Below, piece by piece: positions 34,463 to 48,275 of a DNA stretch of 64,000 bases. The number at the start of each line of letters is the position of its first letter. The stretch's first letter is position 1. The stretch lies in assembly GCF_004193775.1 (NCBI RefSeq), contig NC_041011.1, positions 14,619,057-14,683,056 of the forward strand, read 5' to 3'. Position numbers and translations under genes: made by a program. The notes below the pieces were generated by a model, which was not told the origin of the DNA, did no database searches, and saw only the letters and a program-made list of their open reading frames with translations. The DNA is from Glycine soja. Lineage: Eukaryota; Streptophyta; Magnoliopsida; Fabales; Fabaceae.

Positions 34463-37362
34463 CACTACTAGAAAGTAAGCTTTTAACATTGGTTACTAAC
34501 CCATGTTGAAAGTACCAACGTTGAAAGTATTATTGTTAACATCGGTTATTTAAATAACCGATGTTAACGTTTAAACATCGGGTTTTTAAAAAACCAATGT
34601 TGTTTGTGTAGGTTAACATTGGTTTTTTTTTTTAAAAAAAAAACCGATGTTGTTATTAAGAATTTTTTTTTAATATATTGTCTATTTTTTCAATAAACCC
34701 AAAAATTAACTTGCAAATTTTAAATCATACCACACAGCATAACATATATAATTTGAATTATATTTTGAAACAGTTTTTAGTAGAAAAACTCCATGACAAA
34801 TTTATTAATAACTATGAATAAAAAATGTTCAATGCTAAAAGGAGACATGGATTGTAAAAAATTTAAAGCAAGCTAGTAAACTAAGTAAACTAAAATTACA
34901 AATTTGCCTAACATCCTAAGTTTCATTTCTAACTTTCAGATAATACTTTGCCCACTAGATGCAAAGCACCTTCAATTTCTATGATTTCAATGGTCTAGCA
35001 TCGTTGAAATATTGCATGATAAAATAAAACATAAGTTAATAATATAATATCAATCATAAAAAAATCAAATTTGTTTGAAATAAATAATTATCGTTTCCCA
35101 ATTATTCTTGAAACTTCCTAAGATTATAATTGACATCCAGAATATCCACACTCAGTGCTTCCTTTTTGTCTATTACACTAAATACATAATGAAATTTAGA
35201 TATTCAACGTTAACTACAAATTAGTCTACACATACATAAAATATAAGTAGAAGCATTGTTACTTTAACAACAATCCACCTAGCACCAACCTTGGATTTAG
35301 GTTGTGGAGTATCGTCAAGTCCTTTCAAAGCACTGTTGATTACAAACAAGGATTCTTATTGTACAATTAAAATATTGATGTTCCTGACTAATGCTAATGC
35401 AAATGTATTGAAAAATAACACTGACCTGTTAATTATTCCTTTCAGGTAGTTGTCTGGCCTATTATGCAATAAACAAAACCAGACGAAAAGATTTTCCTTA
35501 GGCAAAATGATGACCATTTGCCAATGTGCACTGCAGTGGATACCAATATAGGTTATTATAGTATTATACATTATTTAAATTCGTTTGTTCAGTTTAACTT
35601 ACCCATTCAGGTAGGCTCTTAGGTAGACATCCAGTTCTTCATGTAACTTTTTGATTCAAATTACGATTGCCTAGATATCTGTCATACTTGTCTCAGTCAT
35701 ATGCCTATTGTTGTTAACACAAAGTAAATTATGTATGAATTTAAAACAATAATTTAGGTAATTAAAAATAATCTAAATTGACTTACAGAATCTACAACTG
35801 TATAATAGATATGCTGAGACATTGACCATCGTGTGCTATTTCAGACAGATCTTCATTCTTTATGTACAAGGGGAAGTGTTCATTAAACACCCCAAACACG
35901 GTAGCATCCCACATAACCTGCAATGGCTTCAGAAAAAGCTGTGGGATGGTTAATGTCATCAGATATAGGGGATCATCGACCTCATGATCGGGCCTATCTG
36001 CAGGTTTTGCTGATCCTACAGCTCCCTGTTTATCCAACAGATTGGTTAGCTTCACCATGAAAATATGGTCAAACTTATTGTTTACTGCACCGATTGTAAA
36101 AACAAGCTTCTACCTTGTGAGTTATGCAGAAAGGAAGTTTGAAAAATCATTTATTCAGAAGTAAGTAGTACATTCACTCTTCAACAATCAACATATTTAG
36201 TCTCAAATGATCGAATGAGTACTAATGGACAAATGAGTTGGAGGGACTGATCATATGGATTTGTTAAATCAAATTTACATGAGGTCAATTAAGCAGTGAA
36301 CTTTTGTTCTCTTATCATCAAAGTATTTATGTTTCAAATGCGACAAATTAAGAAAAAAACTTACTAGTATGAAACAAGATAGTATGTTACCAAAACATAT
36401 ATATAATTAAGTTCAAAATACAAGTCGTTGCTTATAATTAATCAGTCAACCAACCCACATAGCCTTTTTAATTTGCTGGTGCACATAGGAAGCTTGGTTG
36501 ATCCCTGCAAGTGTAGTTTTGTCACTGGGAGACAAATCATGCACTCACAACATTGTTTTGGCTCAAGAAGATACAATGCATAACTTGAACCATCATGTAG
36601 CAAGACATCTTAGTCATTTATCAGGTTTTCTGCTCACTTCTGATCTAGGGAAGTATTTAGGGGTTTTGTGATAACACTACGTACCCATTATTCAATCTCC
36701 TCATGCCCTGCCCCAATGAAAAACACTATGCTACCTCAATCAAAATGAGACCAAGTACACTGATCACAACTATTGGAACACTACGCTACCTCAATGAAAA
36801 TGAACAACACTACACTACACTATGCTACCCATTATTCTACTTTTGGAAACTCTGCCAAAACTGCAGTGGTCACAAGTATTGGAACATCGCACTCAAAGTG
36901 AGAAGTGGCCACCATGGTGCTATACACATTACAATAGACATTAAGCATTCAAAGGTCTACAAAGTGAGCATGACTTACCTCAATCAAAATGAGACCCTGT
37001 GAGCACGAGTGAACACCTCAAACAAACTGCAAAGTGAGCACCAGTTCCACAAACCAAATCCTTGCAGTAGAAACAAACAAAGGACCTTGCAGTGAGAACA
37101 AGTTCCCCAAACAGACCTAGGTATTCAATAGAACATGTTACAGAGAAGAAAGAGTCATGAAATGTACCTTGGTGGAGAAGAAGAAGGTTAGATAGAGAAG
37201 AAAAAAGCTTAGGGCTCGCGTCTGATATATTTTAAAATGTAAGTCCAACATCGGTTTTCAATAAAATAAAAAAACGATGTTAACAAAATGATGTTAACGT
37301 TAACATCGGTTTTCTAGAAGAAACAGATGTTAACTTATCATACATTAACATCGGTTTTCAAG
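34463..37362 (-). mobile_element. CACTA element carrying a decayed Ulp1-like gene; one terminus missing
   Basis: The left end is CACTACTAGAAAGTAAGC at 34463. The subterminal zone has repeated AACATCGGTT/AACCGATGTT motifs, including a perfect 34-bp palindrome at 34535-34568 with 17-bp arms GTTAACATCGGTTATTT. The same motif repeats at about 37245-37360, marking the other subterminal zone. No terminal GTAGTG with matching repeats follows; R-repeat sequence starts right after. The coding remnants between are on the minus strand. The right terminus is inferred to be lost or truncated at an R repeat. Confidence 0.75.
34920..36058 (-). pseudogene. Ulp1-like (C48-type) cysteine protease remnant within the CACTA element
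   Basis: Minus-strand exon-like pieces occur in order. 36058-35792 has PLYLMTLTIPQLFLKPLQVM and EDLSEIAHDGQCLSI. About 35690-35605 has ELDVYLRAYLNG followed by GTAAGT. 35560-35430 has AHWQMVIILPKENLFVWFC and HNRPDNYLKGIIN. About 35340-35265 has LKGLDDTPQPKSK and GARWIVVK. About 35165-35130 has CNRQKGSTECGY, and about 34990-34930 has YFNDARPLKS. The HW and ECGY blocks correspond to the catalytic His and Cys of Ulp1-type SUMO proteases, a domain often carried by plant CACTA and Mutator-like transposons. Stops and degraded splice sites (for example an in-frame TAG near 35660) show it is no longer functional. Confidence 0.75.
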
Positions 37363-38990
37363 GATTTATTTTGGGTTTTATTTTTATTTGTAGTTCAAAT
37401 ACTTTATATTTAATATTTATGAAGGTGACACGATAAACAAAAACATGCCACCACAATAAGAATAATAAGTGACAAGCTGGGACAAGTGTCAAAAAAGAAA
37501 AAGAAAAACATTTAAAATGTTCAAATAGTATAGAACTGCTGAAATATATATTTCATATTAAGATTTTTAAGGCAGATGGTTGTGATTGCAAGTAAAGGAC
37601 CACTTTTTTGTAGTGTCACTACAAAAACATTTGATTAATTTTGAAAATCTCTCACAATAGATTCGCTACGTACATATAAGCACTAAAAGGAGTTATCAAG
37701 TATGATGTAGAAAAAAGGAAAAAAAGGGATTAAATTAGCTCTAATGGTATTAAATATATTATATTAATAGTATTAATTATTGTAATCAGTTTTTCAAATG
37801 TAGTTTTCTTTTAATGATTTATTAAATGATATATTTTATATTATTAAATTCATATAATTAAATTCTTATTAATTTCACATTAATCACTTTTTATATAAAA
37901 TAAGTAAATACAAAAGTATGTAAAATAATTATAATTAGAGATTGAATATAGCTATTGATATAAATGGATCTCATTCATAATCTTCAATTGTGATGGGTGT
38001 ACATCCACCACTCAAGTATTTCATGAAAACAAATACTGTCTCATACAAACAATATTATACACAATATAGGGTATATATTGAATTGGATTGTATGAATCAC
38101 AAGTACATCTTTAATATCATTTCATAGCAAGGTCAGAAAAATAGAATCACAGTTAAATTAACATCATCACCAATGTGATTAGAATGATAAAAAAAACCTA
38201 ACAAATAAAACCCAAGACATCACATGATAATTAAAAAAATACAATAACAATAAATAACAGAAATATTAAAAATTAGATATACATAAATTAATATTATATA
38301 CACAGAAAAATATGTACAAAGAACATTTTAGTTGATCAAGCAAATATCATAATTTTTGCCTTAATTGGAACCTATCCAAATCCAAGTGTGATTGAAAAAT
38401 CACAATGCTGCAAAAGAATAAATTATTCTGCATTATGAAACATTGTCAATGATCTGGCACAAACATGCATCACGGTCATCAATTAACAATGTTAGTTGTC
38501 AACAATGAAAGCTTGAAACAAAAAAAAAATCATTAGCTTGCTCTTAATTCAATTAAGTAGTTTAAATGCTTATGGTAAGTTGATAGCAAAAGATTAGTTC
38601 CCATTTCAGTATTTTCTTTTAATCAAATCAACATAGTAACTCGTGTTTGTGTTCCTTTACAAGTGACTTGAAATAAAAAAAAATCAGGTTAGGGTTTAGA
38701 GGAGAAAGATGATGGAAAATATTTTGTACCTTGCTAATACCCCTGTCACCAATTCAGTTAGAAGATATCAACCTATTTCATACCTTGTACATGACGGTGC
38801 TCAAGGTGGCATTGTCGTCAGTCCGGATTTATTGTTTTTAAATTATTATGGCCAATAGTCACAAGAGTAGGAGAAGGTATGGTCTTGTTTTTCAGATCAA
38901 AAAATATAATAAGTAGAGGGCTTTAATGGAACAATGTGCAAAGGGTATTTTCATGGTCTCTTAAACGATAGAATTTGACTAAAAAACAAT
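37363..38990. repeat. Diverged AT-rich repeat family, unit R3
   Basis: Shares ordered anchors with R1 and R2: TTTTATTTGTAGTT at 37380, a TGTAGTG block at 37612, CAAGTATTTCATGAA at 38023, CAAGACATCACATGATAATT at 38212 and ATCAAATCAACATAGTAACT at 38623. It begins right where the CACTA subterminal repeats stop. Confidence 0.6.
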
Positions 38991-40398
38991 AAAGATAAAA
39001 TTGCAAATTTTACCCTTTAACAATAGAATTTGGCTAAAATATCAATCAACACATTGCTAGTAGGGAATGCAGTCTCCTTAGAAGGTCGTTTCCATTCGAA
39101 AAAGTGTACTCCTTTGTAAAAAAATGGACACGGATGACTTTTTTTGGTCAACTTTGGTCAATCTTGCACTGCAGGATCCTTTTCAGGGTGAAGAAGATTC
39201 ATCCTCAGATCAAAAGCCATCTCATCATCAGAAGAAGCATTACCACAATAAGGAAATTAACATTGAAAGCATCAGGACTATGAATATGACTCGATTTTGC
39301 TAGCAATAAGCTAGTTGTATTAATGAGTGGGTAAACGATCTTTACTCATGATAGCTCAGGAAAAATCACCAGCAACAAAGTCCACTGATTGGCGCTTCTG
39401 GTAAGCTTGTAACTCATCATTTTTAGTTGAAATTGTCAATTTTACACATGCAATCTTAATTCTCAACACACTTTTTGGATGAGTCTTCCAAGGATTGTGT
39501 TGCCTTCTCTAACTTTTCTTCCTTTTCCAGCGATAAGGTAAAGCTACAAAATTGAGTCTCCCAATGTTTGATATAAGTTTTGTAAGACCATCTTTAATTT
39601 GAACAAGTGGCTTAAAGGTGTAAATGCACAGTCCTTCCAAGCGAGCAACTCAAAGGTGTAACACCATCTTAGAATTTCGTATGAGCATCTTCATTGAAAA
39701 TGGAAGACTTGAACGAAAATGGTTGGCTTGCTCCTCATTGTTTTGGGAATAGATAAGGATCTATATAATGAGCACAATGTATGAAGGATGGAAAAACTCC
39801 AATTTATGTAATCCCAGGTTAAGACTTGTAGTTCACACTAATCAATGACTAAGAAGCAAGAACCAAGCCATGTTTACAGAAAGGATATAGAAAAAATGAC
39901 TTTCAAGTCTTCCTTTGAAGAGAAGAAGCAGATTGAGAGTGAATTGACACAAACAGATCAAGTCAATATGGTGAATGATACTACTAATACCATATTAATA
40001 CCAATAATCGTAAAAATTAACAGAGAAAATTTTTCTCCATTATGTAATTGTTGGTAAAATGATGCGAGAATGATTACAAGTGTTGATCTCATATTTTATA
40101 AACAAACTTTCACAATTAGTGATAAAAGAAATAGCAAAATTGAATATTGAATATTGAATATTGAAATAAAAAATTATTACCAATTCCAACTAAATGTGTA
40201 GTTGCAAATTATCATCTAAAGTTCAAGCATTTATGACATGTTTGATTCTCATTCTAGTTGTAAATTGAGGAATTGAAAAATATGGAAAAGTTTAACAAGA
40301 AATTTGAGGCAACAACAAAATCAAAATGGCATAATAATTAAACAACAATTAAAGGCATCCCAATATATAGTTTAAGATTGTCTCGTCATTGGTCAATA
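38991..40398. other. Sequence without confident features
   Basis: AT-rich. A plus-strand stretch near 39170-39290 has a 40-codon open segment rich in Ser/His/Lys, but no homologue was recognised. A 70-residue frame at 39845-40057 is also unidentified. Confidence 0.4.
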
Positions 40399-41856
40399 TT
40401 AATTAGTTCCAGAGCTTTTATTTGTCGTACGCCGTTTATTACGCAGCTCCATAATGACCTGGATACAAGCAAACAAGACCACTAGTTACAAACAAGATAT
40501 ATTAACAATTTATTACATGGTATCTAAAACTCAGAAGTAAACTATAAGTTCAGGTTATAAAAAAGTAAATATACACTAATTAAGAATAAAAGAGTAGCTT
40601 ATCATACATTAATGTCATTAGAAGCTCTAATTAGTAAAGTTTTTCTTTTCTTCGTTGTAGATGTTGAACTCTCTCCCGCTACTGTCTCTTTCTTTTTTAC
40701 TGAAGTAGTCTTCTTACAACTATTAATGCAAAAGTTAAAGATATATAGTTGATCAGAAATTAAATATACACTAAAAAGTATAAAAATGACTAAATTTATT
40801 TGTAGTACTTAGTAAATGAATAGGAGGATTATTAAAAAAAATTATACCTTGTTTTTAATGCTTCTTGAACCTCGTTTATGTCTGTTTGTTTTGCCTTGTT
40901 TTTTGAAACCTCATCTTTCTCCAAATCTTCAAATTCAAAACATCCAAATAATTTTCACTGAGCAAATTAACTCATTCTAAAAGTGTAATACATTCAATAT
41001 CATAAAAACTTTGTAAGATAGTAATCAATTATGGTCCCATATTCATTGAATTTGTAAGGATCATAATTTATCGAGAATAAGGAGCAATATTTAGCAAGAC
41101 CAATATAAAAGGAATGTGGATGTTATCTTAATTAACAATTTGGGAAATAACATGTATAAAGGATGGTATACATTTGTTCTATAATCAACGCTCCCTCAAA
41201 TTACTTACACCTACAAAGGATCATGAGAACACAACAATGATTACATCGGAAAAAAAATAATAACAAACACAATAATTTAACGTGGTTCAGCACCTCTTAC
41301 CTACGTCCACGGAACTGTCTCAACAATATTTTCCTATCACATAATTGATTAGAAGATTGTAATCCACCTCAAATAGTGTATCACTTTACAAACCTGAGTA
41401 CCACACTCAACGGTTACGAGAAATGATAACACTCTCACACAAAGACACTTTTCTCTCAACAAAGTGACTTTGTTTCACAATCTCTCTTTTCACACACACT
41501 CTCTTCATGCGTATCTTCTCCATTAATTCTCTTCTCTATTTATAGTGAAGATTGACACTGACTATAATAAATAAGTTCTCTAGGAAGTTGAAACAAAAAC
41601 AACTTCCAATTCATCCAATCAAATACGTTTCATCTAGTAAAATGCAATCTTGAACATATACATATTCATGATTTCCATTATGCATAAGAATCATATCAAG
41701 AGAGGAAAGATGACATAAAATAATTAAGTAAATCAACATATTATATCTAAGAACCATATTTAAAATATGCTAGTTAAACATCATAATTATATATTAGAGG
41801 CTAAGGACTAACTCACCTACAATGTCCAAGTTTTGGGTATTCTCATTCTCACTCAT
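40399..41856 (-). CDS. Candidate small four-exon gene, unknown lysine/threonine-rich protein
   Basis: Four minus-strand segments join into an uninterrupted 96-residue frame with GT-AG borders: 41856-41817 (starts MSENENTQNLDI; donor GTGAGT), 40926-40848 (LEKDEVSKNKAKQTDI; donor GTATAA), 40719-40608 (KKTTSVKKKETVAGESS, TTKKRKTLLIRASNDI; donor GTATGA) and 40458-40399 (VIMELRNKRRTTNKSSGTN, stop TAA). Segment lengths 40, 79, 112 and 60 sum to 291, a multiple of three. KKRK and NKRR suggest a nuclear or nucleic-acid-binding protein. The first acceptor is weak, and a better-looking one at 40958 would shift the frame. Intron 1 contains LTR-like sequence. It may instead be the C-terminal relic of a larger transposon or host gene. 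Confidence 0.35.
41190..41650. mobile_element. Possible Ty1/copia LTR remnant
   Basis: Contains AATTTAACGTGGTTCAGCACC and CCTACGTCCACGGAACTG, phrases typical of the start region of several plant copia LTRs, followed by CT-rich sequence and CTCTATTTATAGTG, a plausible TATA. No paired LTR, PBS or target duplication was found. Confidence 0.35.
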
Positions 41857-42129
41857 TTTCAGATTGATGCTCTTGAAAACCCTTTATCAAATCCAACCAA
41901 GAATTACAAAATCAAAAATAGATTACTTGGACAGATAGAGATATGGTCAACAAGCAAAAAAGAAAATCTGAGAATTTGAATCAAGGAAAACATAATTTCA
42001 AAATTCTATCTAGATTCACCTCTTGGCCATCCTACCTTGCTTAAGTGTTGAGATAGAAGCTTTAGCAAAAGGTTAGAAAGCGTGATTCTCCACCAACAGA
42101 CACCTGTAACCTTCAACATAAATATATAT

Positions 42130-42662
42130 GACTATAATGGTTTATTTCAATCAGATACATTTTGCTCTAAGGACTTTTCCACCATTAATGTATTATTTAA
42201 TTTAATACAAAACACAATTAATGTATAAAATTTAATGATATATTTTAATTAATAAATTCATATAATTAATTTTAATTAATTTCACATTAATGTTGGGACA
42301 TGTGTCAAAAAAGAAAAAGAAAATCATTTAAAAGATTCAAGCCCCCTTTTGTTGTATTACCACCAAAACATTTGATTATTTTTTAAAATCTCTCTGAATA
42401 GACTCACTACGTTCATATAAGAAGTAAATGAAATTATCAAGAATGATGTACAAAAAAGGGAAAGAGAGATTAAATTAGCTATGATAGTATTCAATATATT
42501 TTATTACCAGTATCAAATATTATACTCTTAATTTCTAAATGTAAGTTTCTTTTATATATGGTTGATATTTTAAAACTAATTTTCTTAAAAACTTAATTAT
42601 ATAACAAAATTGTGTCATACCATACATTTTATCATACTAATACTTTTTCAAATAAATTTTTC

Positions 42663-42728
<66 letters not shown>

Positions 42729-44690
42729 TTGAAATTTATTCTTCATAATGTTTTATAAAATAATTTATTTAAAATTTTAATCAAACAACAAATTGGCTTT
42801 ATACCATAGATTTTATTATAGTAATACCTTTCATCAAATCTAATTTCTTAAATATTTGTTTGACTTTTACTTTTTCAGAATAACATATTTACTAATGTTT
42901 CTAAAATTTTGATAAAATCATAACCAAGACAAGTATTATATTAATGACATTATAAACTATTCTAAAAAAATCATTTAACACTATATGAGTATTTTATTAC
43001 AAATCTAAATTATGTTCATTACTAGTATAAAGAAATCATCATCATGAGCAACAACACATAAATGGGTCATCAATAGGTAGGGTAGGAAAAGTATAATAGT
43101 AAACATCCTCATACTCGCATTATAAGCAATACACGAAACCGCCCTCATACCCGCATTTGTAATATGAGAGGAGTGGTTGATTTCAAAAAGATACGTTTTG
43201 CTCTAGGGACTTTTCCTTCATTAATGTATTATTTAATTTAATACAAAAATACAATTAATGTATACAATTTAATGATTTAGTAAATGATATATTTTATATT
43301 ATTCAATTCATATAATTAAATTCTAACAAATTTCACATTAAATAAGTAAATAAAAGAGTATGTAAAATAATTATAGTTATAAATTCAATATAGCTATCAA
43401 TCTGAACGGATCTCATTCATAAGCTACAATTGTGATGAGGTGTACATCTACCACTCAAGTATTTCATGAAGACAAATAGTGTCTAATGCAAACAATCTTA
43501 TACACAATATATAAAGGATATGTATTGAATTCAACCGTATCAATCATAGGTTCCCTTGACTATCGTTTCACAATGTCAGGAGAAAAATCACATAGTTAAA
43601 TTAACATGAAGACAAATATTGTCTAATAAATACAATCTTACATACAATATAGGGTATATATTGAATTGGTGTGTATCAATCACAAGTACATCTTAACTAT
43701 TGTTTAAGAGAAAGGTCAGAAAAAAATTACATAGTTGAATCAACATCATTACCCATGTGATTAGAATGATAAAAAAAACCTAAAAAATGAAATCAAAGAC
43801 ATCACATGATAATTAAAAAAATACAATAACAATAAAGAATAGAAATATTAAAAATTAGATATACATAAATTAATATCATATACAGACAAAAAGATGTACA
43901 AACAACAACCATTTAGTTGATCAAGAAAATATCATAATTTGTGTCAAAATCAGAACCTATCTAAATCCAAATGTGATTGAAAAATCACAAAGCTGTAAAA
44001 GAAGAAATTATTCTGCATGGTGAAATATTGTCAATGATCTAGCCCAAAAATACAATGGTATCATCGATAAAAAAATGTTAGCTATCAACAATAAAAGCTA
44101 AAAACAAAAGAAACCGTTAACTTTCTCTTAATTTAAGAAATTTCAATGATTTTGGTAAGCTAATAGTAGAAGATTTGTTCCCAATTCAATATTTATTTTA
44201 TCAAATCAACACAGTAACTCATGCTTGTGTTCCTTTGCAAAAAGAAGAGAAATAAAAAAAAATCAAGTTATGGTTTAGAGGAGAAAGATGATGAAATAGT
44301 TTTTGTATCTTGATAACACCCCTATCATCAATTCAAGTAGAGGATGTCAACCTTTTTCATACCTTGTCCATGGTGGTGCTAGAGGTGGCATTATCATCAG
44401 TCATGATTTATTGTTTTTAACTTGCGATGGACAATAGCCCCAGGAACTACAGAAGGTAGTGTTTTGTTTTTCGGATCAAACAATAATACAAACAAAGGGA
44501 TTTAATGGAAAAGTGTGCAAAGGGTATTTTAATGATCTTGACAAGGAAAAATGAGAAGTTAGGGATGAAGAAGGGTTGAAAGAGAAGGTGGTTTTGGAGA
44601 TGAAGAGGGATTGAGAGAAAAACATCAACGATTTTGTTAGGATTTTTATTTTTATTTGTAGTTTTGGATACTTTATATTTAACATCAAGT
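42130..44690. repeat. R repeat, duplicated copy of R1 with its left end intact
   Basis: Matches 1655-3787 from 42494 onward and extends about 360 bp further left with R-family blocks (ACATTTGATTA at 42367, TAAATTAGCT at 42471). So the sequence hidden left of 1655 should also be R repeat. It contains an expanded (AT)n(GT)n run. Confidence 0.65.
42665..42725. repeat. (AT)n(GT)n microsatellite
   Basis: A compound dinucleotide run, much longer than the equivalent at about 1821-1843 in copy A. Confidence 0.95.
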
Positions 44691-46850
44691 ATTTCATGAA
44701 GGCAAATATTGTCTAATAAATATAATCTTATATACAATATAGGGTATATATTGAATTGGTGTTATCAATCACATGTACATCTTGACTATTGTTTAAGAGA
44801 AAGGTCAGAAAAAAATAACATAGTTGAATCAACATCATTATCAATGTGATTAGAATGATAAAAAACCTAACAAATGAAATCCAAGACATCACATGATAAT
44901 TAGAAAAATACAATAACAATAAAGAATAGAAATATTAAAAATTAGATATACATAAATTAATATTATGTACAGAGAAAAAATGTCCAAACAACAACATTTT
45001 TGTTGATCCTGAAAATATCGTAATTTGTGCCTAAATCGAGACCAATCTAGATCTAATTGTGATTTAAAAATCACAATTCTTATGAAGAATAAATTATTCT
45101 GCATTGTGAAACATATTTAATGATCTAGCATGAAAATACATTGCAACCATAAATAAATATTGTTAGCTATCAACAATAAAATCTCAAACCAAAAAAAAAT
45201 CTGTCATGCTGCTCTTAGTTTAAGCAATTTAAATGTTTCTACTAATTAAGTTGATAGCAAAAGATTAGTTCCCAATTCATTATTTTTTTTTTTATCAAAT
45301 CAACACAGTAACTTGTGTTTGCATTCTTTAGCAAGTGAAGAGAAATAAAAAAATCAGGATAAGGTTTAGAGGAGAAAGTTGATGGAATTTTTTTGTACCT
45401 TGTTAATGCTTCTGTCACCAATTTACGTAGAGGATATCAACCTATTTCATTCCTTGTCCGTGGCGGTGCTCATGGTGGCATTACCATCGGTCTCAATTTA
45501 TTGTTTTCTACTTGCAATGGCCAATGGTCACAAGAGCAAGAGAAAAATATTTAAAAGTTTAAAAACAGCTTAAAACTTCTAAAATATATGTCCAATTAAG
45601 ATTTTTAAGCCAATTTGTTATGATTGTCGGTATAAGCCCCTTTTCTTGTAGTGTTACCACCGTAACATTTGATTAATTTTTAAAATCTATCACAATAAAT
45701 TCACTACGTACCTATAAGAATTAAAAGAAATTATCAAGTATAATGTAGAAAAAGAAGAAAAAGATGGATTAAATTAGCTCCAATGTTATTAAATATATTA
45801 TACTAACATAATTAAATTTTATAATCATAATTTTTAAATGTAATTTATTTTATATATGTTTGAATTTTTCTTATTCAAAATGATTCAAAGATAAATTTCT
45901 TTAAATTTAAGTAAATAAAAAAATTGTGTCATACCATACATTTTGTTATACTAATAATAATTTTTTCAAATCTAACATTCTTATTTATACATTTGACTTT
46001 TGTTTTTCAAAATGTTTTTAAAAAATACATATTTACATTTTTAATTAAATAAAAAAAATTGGCTCATACCATAGATTTTATTATACTAATACATTTCTTC
46101 AAATCTAACTTTCTTAAATATGTGTTTGACTTTTAGTTTTTCTAAATAGCTTATTTATTATTTTTTTAATAAAATAACAAACAAGACAAATGTACCTATT
46201 TATAAATATTATATTAATAACATTAAAAAGTATTCTAAAAAACCATTTAACATTGTATGAGTATTTTATTACAAATAAAATTATACCTATTACTAGTATA
46301 AAAAATATGAGTAGCTCTTGAACACAAAAATGGATCATCAATATGGATAACAATGGATAGGATCTCAAAAGGATACTATAGAACCATTCTCATACGCCTG
46401 ATAAAAACAATATCTGTACACGCCCCATACATGTGTTGGTAGAACTTTAATGTGAGAGGAGTGGTTCATTTCTACAAATTATGTTTTTCTCGAGGGATTT
46501 TTCCTTCATTATTATATTATTTAATTTAATACAAAAATATAATTAAGGTATAAATTTTAATGATTTATTAAGTGATGTGTTTTAATTAATTAAATTCACA
46601 TTAAATGTTTTTTTATAAAATAAATAAATAAATAAAGTACGGATAATAATTATAATTAGAAATTGAATATAGCAAATGAGTTCGACTCATATCATTCATA
46701 AGCCTGCATTGTGTTGGAGTGTACATCCACCTTTTAAGTATTTGACGAAGAGAAATATTTTCAAATAGAAACAAACTTATACAAATAATTGATTCCCAGA
46801 TTTCTAAAGATGTAGAAAAAAGTATTAAAAAAAACAAAAAACATTGTTTA
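44691..46850. repeat. R repeat, duplicated copy of R2
   Basis: Matches 3788-5900 with few substitutions. Confidence 0.6.
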
Positions 46851-47811
46851 GATTTTTTAACGTGTACATTATTTTATATATCATTTGTTTAAAAAATTTT
46901 ATACTTGTGTATGTAAGAGAAATAGAGAAAGTTATGGATGGCTTTGAAATTGAGCTTTGGAAAGTTTTGATATTATGTAAGCATTGATCATTTATAAATC
47001 AAAATGTTAATCTTGGAAAAGTATGAGTACATGGCATATGATTGTGGTTTGATCTGACAAGTACCTTCTTGTTGTATGAAGTGCATAAAAAATGAGTCCT
47101 AATTGGTTTCATTTGATTAGATTGCTGGCAATACAGGTTAACTTTCTATTGCCCCATGAAAAAAGGAGACATTTAACTGTATATCATTTTGTTGTTGTTT
47201 ACTTTATCAAATTACTTTTTATCATGCACAAGTGTGCATGCACATGCTGCTCTCAAAACCTATTTGTGATTGAACTTTTGATTTATCATTGTGATAGTCT
47301 AGCAGGCCAGTCAGGCTGAATTCCAGGTAGCATTGTAGATTCATAAAGAAGTTGAGCCAATGTTCATTGGGTAGATACTGATGAATGAGAAGAGCTACAC
47401 CACTACAAATAACATATCCAATGGGTAGATACTGATGGTCATGCATTTGACAAAAAGGAAAAAACATAAAGAAAAATAATTCTAAAATAAAAATAATGGC
47501 AAAAGATATCACTAGAAGTCTAGAACTACATAGAAAAAAAAATCATGAAAACAGAAATATAGCACCAACTAAACTGTACAAGGGCAGAGTAGAGAGTTCT
47601 CCGTTATTAATTTTGAAGATCCTTTAAAGATTATTTCTTTCTTCTTAATGTTTGAATCCCTATCCAAACAGTTCCGCAAATGGGGCTAAGACATGCATCT
47701 ATGTTATTAAAATAATTCCTACACACAAGTAGATAAAGCAAAGTTTGCCACTTCAAAATGACACCCATTTAAAAGAAGGGAAAAGTGTCAATGAAAAAAT
47801 AAAGGAACCAA

Positions 47812-48275
47812 CACTACTAGAAAAATATGATTTGACGGCGCACATTCTACGTCAGTGTTGAAGAACCTGTCGTAGTTGTCAACACGGTGGCATTTACGTA
47901 ATTATATAAGTTTTTATGTGGCGCGTTTGTTGTACAACGACATTTGTCTATAACCCCGTCGTTGTAGTTTTGATGGAAGTCATAAAAGACGGTGCTTGTA
48001 GGTACACCGTCCTAGAAATAGTCACATACAAAGTCGATGTCATTAAACACCATCGTAAATTTTGTAGTTTATATAGTCTCGCGGTAAACACCCTCTCTCG
48101 TACCCTCCAAAAACCTAGTGCCCCCGCTATTGCCTGAACTACTTCATCCCGCCATGAACTCCATCCCGCTACCACCCTGACGTTTTGTTTCCCGCCGTGA
48201 AGTACTTGAAGCCGAAGTGGACCTGCTGCTCCCACCACCGCCACGTAGCCGAAGTTGTGCCTTTTTGAGTGGCGT
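47812..48275 (+). mobile_element. CACTA terminus, copy B
   Basis: Duplicate of 7537-8000, starting CACTACTAGAAAAATATG. Again no opposite end was found. Confidence 0.6.

Noticed and set aside
39170..39290. Plus-strand Ser/His/Lys-rich frame resembling the start of an HD-Zip IV protein
   Set aside because: Only a vague basic-region resemblance, with no homeodomain following; not supportable.
44447..44737. Minus-strand 96-residue frame in the R repeat
   Set aside because: Broken in the copy A equivalent, of low complexity, and with no motif.
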